Origin: Papio anubis
Lineage: Eukaryota > Chordata > Mammalia > Primates > Cercopithecidae
Length of the DNA: 64,000 bases
NCBI RefSeq assembly: GCF_008728515.1
Contig: NC_044977.1
Coordinates: 1,325,501 to 1,389,500 of the forward strand
Direction: 5' to 3'
Shown: piece after piece, positions 57,296 to 64,000 of the stretch
How positions within the stretch are numbered: position 1 is the stretch's first letter
Layout of the letters: the number at the start of each line of letters is the position of its first letter
The notes under the pieces: model-generated
Told to the model about the DNA's origin: nothing
Database searches by the model: none
The model's input: only the letters and a program-made list of their open reading frames with translations
Made by a program: the position numbers and the translations under genes

Positions 57296-57620
57296 TTTTT
57301 TCCATGACATGAGGTGTATTTGATATAAACTATTTTATATAAATTTGCCTGCCTCATTTTCTTTCTTCTTGCTTTCTTTGCTTATTCAAACTGAACAAGT
57401 ACATTATACATATATACATATATGTATATATGTGTGTGCATATAAACATACACATATTTTTTTCCTTAACATGAGATATATTTGATATAAATCATTTTAT
57501 ATAAATTCACCTGCCTCTTTTTCCTTCTTCTTGCTTTCTTTGCTTATTCGTATTGAATGAGTATATTATACATATATGTGTGTATCTGTGTTTATATATA
57601 TACATATATACACACATGCA
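57296..57620. repeat. ~162-bp tandem duplication with AT/AC tracts
   Basis: Two copies offset by 162 bp share GTATTTGATATAAA / ATATTTGATATAAA, ATTTTATATAAATT and CTTCTTGCTTTCTTTGCTTA, each followed by a TATACATATA simple repeat. Copies differ at roughly one base in seven by eye, so the duplication is old. Confidence 0.9.
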
Positions 57621-57647
57621 TACATATATATATTTGTATATATGATA

Positions 57648-57773
57648 TGATATTAGAGATGTGATCCCACTCACTGTGTTGCCAAGGCTGGTCTGGAACT
57701 CCTGGCCTTGTGTGACCCTCCTACCTTGGCCTCACGAAGTACTAGGATTACAGGTATGCGCTATCAGGGCCAG
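57648..57773 (-). mobile_element. Alu monomer fragment (FRAM/AluJ-like)
   Basis: CACTGTGTTGCCAAGGCTGG, TCTGGAACTCCTGGCC, TACCTTGGCCTCACGAAG and TAGGATTACAGGTATGCG: one degraded Alu half. Confidence 0.8.
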
Positions 57774-58214
57774 AGAATATTTTCTCTTAAATCAGTTTTT
57801 AAATGTCTTTATTGGGTTTCCTAATCGTTAAGATTAAAATGGGGTTCAAGAGCACCTCAGTGGTGCTGGGCTGTACATGAGGAGTCTAAGTCGCCTCATC
57901 AGGTGACGGTGAACATTCCACCGTAGTGATGTAGGATGGGGGCCTTCAGACAGGGCAGACTGCAGGAGTGAGGAGCGGCCACAAGTTGCTTCTAGGTGAA
58001 TCTGAATGAAAGATGGACTTAGAAAACTGGAAAGAAGTATCAAAGCAAAACCCTGAGGTTGTGCTTGGCCAGATTTAAGCGCAAATAATACATTAGCTTA
58101 ATTGGGGAGTGGATGTAGGGTAGTAGAGGGAGATAATTTAAATAGCTGGTAGAAATTAGTAATGACTAAACGAATTGACGAGCTTTCATGTTATCCTAGA
58201 ACCCAAGGGAGCCC

Positions 58215-58757
58215 CATTTGATGTGGGCTTGTTATTTGGAAGTGAGGTTTGTGAAAGGAGACATGTTATTTGGAAGTGAGGTTTGTGAAGGGAGACGTGT
58301 TATGTGGAAGTGAGGTTTGTGAAGGGAGAAATGGAGTCTGGTGTAATGGATCTGCCGGTGGCATTGAGGCCCAGGTAATGGAGACACGCGATACCCAGGA
58401 AGGAGACACGCGACCAACGAGCCCAGGAAGGAGACACCTTATCTAAAATGAGGCCTGTAATGACACCGATACCTGGTAAAATGGATGCCAACGCCATTCA
58501 TGATACCCAGTGACAATGCCATTTGGAATGATAGTCTGTGAAGGAGGATTAATGCTATTTGAATGGAGGCCTGGTATGGAGACGGAGCATTTGAACAGGT
58601 CGAAGGAGGCACGGATTTGAAGGAGGTTTGTGAAGGAGACGCAGCATGAGGTTTGCATGGAGACAGGCGGAGGTTTGTGAAGGGAGGCACGTTATTTGGA
58701 AGTGAGGTTTGTGAAGGGAGACATGTTATTTGGAAGTGAGGTTTGTGAAGGGAGCCT
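58215..58757. repeat. Scrambled satellite-like block (35-36-bp core)
   Basis: Core TTATTTGGAAGTGAGGTTTG + TGAAGGGAGACATG recurs near 58229, 58265 and 58300 and again near 58690 and 58726. The interior holds shuffled fragments (GGAGACACGCGA, CAGGAAGGAGACAC, GGCCTGGTATGGAGACG, GAGGTTTGTGAAGG). Repeated Phe-Thr-Asn-Leu / Leu-Pro-Ser-Gln-Thr-Ser peptides in minus-strand frames are an artefact. Confidence 0.85.
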
Positions 58758-59360
58758 ACGAGTGTGGAGGGAGGAGATCTACTATACATAGTTCAGCTAT
58801 AGTAGGATGAGGGTTAAGTGGATTAATTAAGTTGAGAATAGGAAAAGAGGAGATAAAATGTTAAAAAAATGTGGATAGGAATTTAAAAAATGAATCTGTA
58901 GTTCAAGGGAAGATTTAAATTTAGTTTGCTAGAGTTTTGTACAGTACCTTCTACTGATTGGTACTCACCTAGGTGTTACAGATACTTAGAACAAGCTTTG
59001 TTCAATGGGTATAGAGTTTCAGTTGGCGAGATGAAAACATTCTAGAGATCTGTTGCGCAACAATGTGAATATACTTAACACTACCGAACCGTACACTTAA
59101 AAATGACTATGATGGTGTATTTTATGTTATGTGGTTTTTTTTTGCCACAACTAAAACATGAAAATATTAACAAAACAAATAAACCACCACCACAACAAAA
59201 ACCAAGGCATGGCTCTTGCCATCAGAGAACATTCAATAGGACGGCCTCGAATGTGGAAGGGTGAGAGTGAGGGAGGAGGAGCTGCTGTGCTGTGAAATAC
59301 AGAGGAGAAGGAGGCCAACTCTGCAAGAGAATGTGAAACAGGTGAAATGATTTCGGTAGG
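58758..59360. other. Unique intronic sequence, nothing recognised
   Basis: AACACTACCGAACCGTACAC and AAAAATGACTATGATGGT near 59077-59115 resemble an old LTR or L1 3' text, but no family could be fixed. Confidence 0.35.
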
Positions 59361-59364
59361 GAGA

Positions 59365-59580
59365 GAATAATTAATAATCATCTCTGGTGCTTGCTAAGGG
59401 CCAGGCTTATTTCTGTGTTTCACACTTATGGCTTATTCAATTCTCAAAACAACTCTAAAATTTGGGTACTATTATTTTCTCTCTCTTGTATTTGAGGTAC
59501 ACAGAAAGGAAAGTTGGGATTCGAACTCTGGCGGCCTGGCTCTCAAGCCTGCTTTCTTAATTACTATGCTAAGCATCCTC
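59365..59580 (+). mobile_element. MIR element
   Basis: TGGTGCTTGCTAAGGGCCAG, TATTCAATTCTCAAAACAAC, TTTGGGTACTATTATTTTC, AAGTTGGGATTCGAACTCTG and GCTTTCTTAATTACTATGC closely follow the MIR core and 3' end. Confidence 0.85.
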
Positions 59581-60224
59581 ATTGATTTACTTGAACAAGC
59601 AAACAAAATCATTTGACACTTAAAAGGGTCATTAGCATTTTCTTAGGTATTTTACCCAGAAACAGTTATTCAATTGTATAAATACAGTGATGACCCCTGG
59701 AATAGGTGAAGTCAAAGAGCAGCATTTTGGCGCTACAATTCTGTGATTCATGGGATATTACGGAAAGAAACAACAGAAAGAGTAATCTTTTCTATTTTTT
59801 TATTTAGTTACATATTGACATTTGAGAGCTCATTAGTTTATTCAAGTAATTTGATTTTCTCTCTACAGTTCCTAGTTGTCAAATATTAGTATCAAGAAAA
59901 TCCATCACTTTCAGTTCTTATTGACATGTTTGTAGGCCAAAGCAGCTTGGAGATTAAGAATCCAATTTATAAGACAAGTCATCTATCATTTAATATCCAA
60001 AGATAACTTGACTAAGTTTTATAGAAAAAGAAATATGATAATAGCAATGATATCTTACTACTTTAGGATAATTTCTGGAGTTTTTTGAGTCGTTAACATA
60101 TTTATATGCATTATTTCATTGCTATATGTATTTGTAGACATTTGCTGACTTCAGTAGTTTCTAAGTTCAACATATAGTATCATGAACATTGGTCTATTTG
60201 ACTTTCAAATTACTCTTTTATATT

Positions 60225-60227
<3 letters not shown>
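59581..60227. other. Unique intronic sequence, nothing recognised
   Basis: No family or gene recognised. Confidence 0.4.
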
Positions 60228-60271
<44 letters not shown>

Positions 60272-60272
60272 G
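60228..60272. repeat. (AC)n(AT)n compound microsatellite
   Basis: About 15 CA units followed by TATATATATATA. Confidence 0.96.
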
Positions 60273-60431
60273 AATCAAAGGAGGAAGTATAGCCTTTTCA
60301 GCCAGTGATGCTGGTGGAATTAAATATCCATAGACAAAAATAAAAAACAGAACCTTGACTTAAACCTTACCAATTATGCAAAAATTAATCTGAAATGGAT
60401 CATACATACAGTTAAATGTAAGGCATAAGAC

Positions 60432-60494
60432 TATATATATATAAATGTAAATAGAAGTGTATATATACACACACATATACATATACATATATAT
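60432..60494. repeat. AT/AC simple repeat with a GAGA end
   Basis: TATATATATATAAATG, TATATATACACACACAT and ATATAGAGAGAGAAAGAG, abutting an old Alu whose tail it probably derives from. Confidence 0.8.
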
Positions 60495-60783
60495 AGAGAG
60501 AGAAAGAGAGGGTCTCACTCTGTCACTCAGGCTGGAGTGCAGTGGCGTGATCACAGCTCATTGCAGCCTCGACTTCCCAGACTAAGTGATCCTTCTGCCT
60601 CAGCCTTCCCAGTAGCTTGTACTACAGACATGCATCACTAAGCCCAGCCAATTTTTGTACTTTTCGTGGAGATGGGGTTGTGCCCTCTTGCCCAGGCTGG
60701 TCTCAAACTTCTGAGCTCAAGCTGTCCAACTGCCTTGGTCTCCCACAGTGCTGGAACTACAGGTGTGAGCCATTGCGCCTGAC
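60495..60783 (-). mobile_element. Alu element (AluJ-like)
   Basis: GAGGGTCTCACTCTGTCACT to GTGTGAGCCATTGCGCCTGA with old features (GCAGCCTCGACTTCCCAG, AAACTTCTGAGCTCAAGC). Confidence 0.92.
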
Positions 60784-61701
60784 TTAAAACTATAAAATGT
60801 TTAGAAAATAACGAAGGAGAAAATCCTTTGTGTCTAGAATTTGGTGAAGAGTAAAACATTAACCAAAAGATAAAATTAATAAATTTGACTTTATTAAAAT
60901 TAAAACTTTAATTTTCTTAAAGATCTTGTTTATGGAAAAAAAAAAAGACAAGCTACATACAGGGAGAACCACATATCTGAAAAAAGCGTATCTAGAATTT
61001 ATAAAGATATATCAAAATTCAACATTAAATAAAACTAATAATCAAGCTGATGTCTTTTTTATTTTAAAATAAGTATGTATACACAGGAAGTATGTCTACT
61101 ACTAGAGATACTAGTAGTATCTCAGTTCCCGTGAATCTATACTTATTACAAAATAAAGTATTAAAATTACTTGTCAAGCTATCTTAAGTAGACAATAATA
61201 TACATAAAAATGAATTTGAAACTGAATAGTTCTTTGGAAAGCTTTTGAATGTTTGTTTTTTCTTAAACATTGATGAATTCATATTTTTAAGTGTCCATGA
61301 TCTGTTAAGAATCTTACTCAAATTCATGTATTTACTGTTTTAAATTTATAAATTTAACTTGTGATACATTCTATATACAGTTTCGTGCATTTATCTTCAT
61401 ATCTTTGATTTTTGTTCCATCATGGTTTTTTAGTTTAAGGATAGATTTTATTTCACTTTCTTTGTTAGCGGAAGGGAAAGAAAAGAGGGGACTGGTTATT
61501 CATGGCAGTTTGGCAAGAATGCCCAAAACATGAATAGAGTGCATTATGTAGCTAGCACGAAGTCCCTACTTTAGGTTAATAAAGAGATGCAATTTATCTT
61601 GATTCGTTGCTGCTAAAATTATGCATGGATTATTGTTAATATTTCTATGTACCTTTTAAAATTCACCATTATAACTGAAATGTCACTAAAGGAGAAAGAC
61701 T
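60784..61701. other. Unique AT-rich intronic sequence, nothing recognised
   Basis: No family or gene recognised; very A/T-rich right up to the GC-rich Alu pair. Confidence 0.4.
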
Positions 61702-62062
61702 GGCCGGGCGCGGTGGCTCCCGCCTGTCATCCCAGCACTTTGGGAGGCCGAGGTGGGCGGGTCCCCTGAGCCAGGCGTTCAGGACCAGCCCGGGCAGCCC
61801 GGTCAAACCCATCTCTACGAAACAATACGGTAATTGGCTGGTGCGGGCGCAATGGGCGGCGCCCGCTGGGGGCGGGAGGAGCCCGGGGCAGCGGGAGGAC
61901 GGGGTGCGGGAGGAGCGGGGGCGGGAGGAGCCGGGGGCGGAGGAGCGGGGGCGGAGGAGCCGGGGTGGGAGGAGCCGGAGGGGGGGTAGGGGGTCTGGGG
62001 GCGGAAACAGGAGGTCGCCAGACTCCAGCCTCGGTGACAGAGCGAGACTTTGTCTCGGAAAA
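61702..62062 (+). mobile_element. GC-shifted Alu with an expanded G-rich right arm
   Basis: Begins GGCCGGGCGCGGTGGCTCCC and ends CTCGGTGACAGAGCGAGACT, so an Alu head and tail frame it, flanked by AAAGGAGAAAGA (about 61689 and 62063). The body departs from any Alu consensus mostly by A/T to G/C changes, and the right-arm middle is replaced by a GGAGGAGC-type VNTR. Confidence 0.85.
61868..62004 (+). repeat. G-rich VNTR inside the Alu, about seven units of 14-18 bp
   Basis: Units of the type GCGGGAGGAGCCGGGG / GCGGAGGAGCGGGG, ending in GGGGGGTAGGGGGTCTGGGG. Almost free of A and T runs, with very high GC in an AT-rich intron. The + (RNA-sense) strand has several runs of 4-6 G, so a G-quadruplex is possible. 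Confidence 0.85.
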
Positions 62063-62084
62063 AAAGGAGAAAGATCAAGGATTT

Positions 62085-62380
62085 TTTGGCGCGGGCGGGA
62101 GGGCCGGAGTCTCGCCTTGTGGCCCGGGCTGGAGTGAGGGGGTGCGGCCTCGGCTCCTGCAGCCTCCGCCTCCCGGGCTCGAGCGCGGCTCCGGCCTCAG
62201 CCTCGGGAGGAGCTGGGACCGCAGGCGCCGCCACACGCCCGGCTGGTGTTGGTGTTTTCAGTAGAGACGGGGCTTCGCCGGGTGAGCCAGGCTGGTCTCG
62301 AACTCCTGATGTCGGCTGGCCCGCCCGCCTCGGCCTCCCAAAGTGCTGCGATTCCGGGCGGGAGCCACCGCGCCCTGCCG
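62085..62380 (-). mobile_element. Second GC-shifted Alu, reverse orientation, perfect target duplication
   Basis: Reverse Alu from GGCCGGAGTCTCGCCTTG to GGGAGCCACCGCGCCCTGCC, bounded by the 17-bp direct repeat AGAAAGATCAAGGATTT (62068-62084 and 62381-62397), which overlaps the first Alu's duplication. AluS-type GGCTGGTCTCGAACTCCTG is retained, but many other positions moved to G or C (GTGCTGCGATTCCGGGCGGG). The T tail is only about six bases. Confidence 0.85.
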
Positions 62381-63715
62381 AGAAAGATCAAGGATTTCAG
62401 ACTGTCACAAGAAGGAAAAGCTGAAGGAATCGGAGTTACTGATCCAGGAGCATTAAAGGCATCAGTAGATCCTATCGTTCCTACCCAGCACATCAAGAAC
62501 TATTATGCCAAAGAGAGAATGCATGTATTCTATCTAACCTTAAGAGAGAAAAGGATCAGTGGACAAAAGCTGCAGCCTTTGCCTCAGTATACCGTACGGT
62601 GATTATGCCCATATGTGTTTTTTTTTTTTTTTTCCTGGGATCTTAAAGAACTGTGGGCAAGCCAAAACAGCAACAAGTTGTGGTCAGAAATAAAACTAAA
62701 AAGTTGCATAAAATATGTTTTGGTTTAGCTTTGCTTACATTTTTCCTCAAAGGAAAACTGAATCTCCAGGATAATGAAACAAGGTAACAAGACAGTTCTG
62801 ACGCACTTTCAGTTGCAAAATAATTCTCTGCACTTTCCTGTACACAAGGAATTCGATAACGTAGAAATAATTTTCTTAAATTCAGCGTTATCACACTGTT
62901 TTGAAAAGTCCTTGAAAAAATCCCATTTGTGCATACATCTTACCCATCTTATTTCAAAATCCATTGAGATTGTAAGCAATTAAATCAATTGCTTTTTGTA
63001 GGCCAACCCCTCATTTATAACATGTAATTCCCCAGGACCCGCATGTCCAGATTCAAGAACAGCTTGATAGAAAGACTGATTTATTTTTATTTTCTTCCTG
63101 GGTCTGCTTTGAATAGTCTTAAAAGAAGGAGGAAAATGCTGTGTTTAATATTCATATAGGATTTTCTAATAAAAGCAGCTTCTCTCAAAAACCTGTTAAG
63201 AAGGACTACCTATAAAGGAGTCAACTTGTGATATCCTTCCTAAGTATTTATTTGGTTCTTGGGGATTGATGGATAAGCTGATAGAGTCTAATCTTCAAAT
63301 GTGTATGTCATTAATAGAGATGTAAGAATCTCAATTTGCTTTGTCTTTTCCTTTCCTGACACATTATAAGGAAAAGCTTTACTAATGAAGTACCCAATGG
63401 TAATAACCCATTATATGCTAGAATCTCTCTTTCTATCAGATGACATGCAAATGAACTGTTCTATTTCTGTGGAGAAAGAGAGACAAGGAGTGGTCTAGTT
63501 AATCATACTTGAGGACTGCCATAGTTGTCTTCTGGGAAATATTCTCATGATTCATTCTTATTTAAGGGTCCTCACCCTATGCATAAGAAAGTCTCCCATT
63601 CATTCCATTTGGGTTTGACGTTAATTATAGGGGCATTAATGGACACTTTCTCATAAGAAATGAATGTAGGATTAAATCAGAAAATAATAAGGCAACCTTT
63701 AGATGAATCAGGTCA
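62381..63715. other. Unique intronic sequence, no gene recognised
   Basis: A + strand open frame runs from the second GC-rich Alu to 62602 without a recognised domain. No repeat family was fixed. A T tract near 62619-62634. Confidence 0.35.
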
Positions 63716-64000
63716 CGATAGAACTACATACGGAGAAGCTGGGAGGTTGGAGGAACTTTAGAGGTCACCAGTCCCTTTGTTGTTTAGATCTAGAGACTGA
63801 GTCTTGGAGAAGTGAAATGACTTAATTGAAGTCCCAGCTGATGAGAGGCAGGCGTGAGATGACAAACCAAGTAGCCTCTTGCATCAGGCAGCAATGTAGA
63901 GAAAAGATAGTTCTGGGAATTTAAGAGACCACGTTCCGACCATTTTCTCCTATTAACTACTCCTGTGATTTTGGGCAAACCTGTTACCTTCTCTGGGTCT
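63716..64000 (+). mobile_element. MIR-like fragment(s) at the window end
   Basis: AGAGACTGAGTCTTGGAGAA, GTGAAATGACTTAATTGAAG, CCAGCTGATGAGAGGCAGG, then GTGATTTTGGGCAAACCTGT and ACCTTCTCTGGGTCT resemble MIR blocks. It runs off the window edge. Confidence 0.55.

Larger units (their letters stand above)
47032..64000 (+). other. ROBO2: 5' part of the long ROBO2 intron downstream of the Ig1 exon
   Basis: The Ig2-coding exon expected next in ROBO2 is not present in any frame up to the window end. The sequence is therefore read as intron, with repeats listed separately. Confidence 0.85.

Noticed and set aside
58232..58789. Repeated-peptide open frames on the minus strand
   Set aside because: Translation of a satellite-like repeat; no start context or family.
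61702..62397. SVA retrotransposon
   Set aside because: Alu-like and GC-rich VNTR parts are present, but there is no CCCTCT hexamer, no SINE-R and no polyadenylation end; the target duplications bound single Alus instead.
61815..62424. Several overlapping open frames of 98-139 residues
   Set aside because: They arise because the GC-shifted Alus and G-rich VNTR contain few stop codons; Alu-derived peptides such as SPRLE/WDYR-type text are visible.

Overview
This window is AT-rich, repeat-dense nuclear DNA from a catarrhine primate, most likely an Old World monkey. The evidence is the Alu content: one truncated AluY (27568-27753) carries the CCGGATCTCAGCTC and CACCTCGCCCGGCTAG variants, and another (5883-6183) carries GGCTCAAGCC and GAGACGGGCGG. 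From memory these are typical of cercopithecid AluY lineages rather than human AluY. L1PA-like, AluS and AluJ copies, MaLR LTRs, hAT and Tigger fossils, MIR and L2 fill most of the rest. Species is an inference from repeats; no search was run.

Only one protein-coding segment is supported: a 327-bp internal exon of ROBO2 on the + strand (46705-47031). It encodes the first immunoglobulin domain of the roundabout axon-guidance receptor and has good splice sites on both sides. It is symmetric (phase 1 at both ends). Everything from 1 to 46704 reads as the 3' part of the preceding very long intron, and everything from 47032 to 64000 as the 5' part of the following one. Neither the signal-peptide exon nor the Ig2 exon was found. 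All other open frames looked at are chance or repeat-derived.

Layout. 1-4.6 kb: mostly unique intron. 4.6-6.9 kb: L1 tails and Alus. 7.4-11.6 kb: an eroded minus-strand endogenous retrovirus with two LTRs, carrying Alus and two minisatellites. 13-20 kb: hAT fossil, MIR/L2-age repeats and nested MaLR LTRs. 20.2-21.8 kb: an L2 split by a hAT element that contains a 34-bp minisatellite. 22-24.6 kb: repeat-poor block with a microexon-like motif and paired MEF2-like sites. 28.1-28.8 kb: a 410-nt polypyrimidine tract grown from an Alu tail. 28.8-37 kb: mostly unique intron with an octamer/homeodomain motif cluster. 38.7-45.4 kb: Alus, a U6 pseudogene, a 35-bp minisatellite and an old L1. 46.7-47.0 kb: the ROBO2 exon, flanked by oppositely oriented Alus. 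47.9-57.8 kb: Alus, MER5-like hAT, old L1, MaLR and Tigger fossils. 58.2-58.8 kb: a scrambled satellite-like block. 61.7-62.4 kb: two opposed Alus with near-perfect target duplications but strikingly GC-rich bodies and a G-rich VNTR.

No previously undescribed gene system is visible. The best leads concern RNA processing: candidate recursive-splice sites and a microexon-like site in these long introns, an inverted-Alu pair around a single symmetric exon, and the GC-shifted Alu pair.
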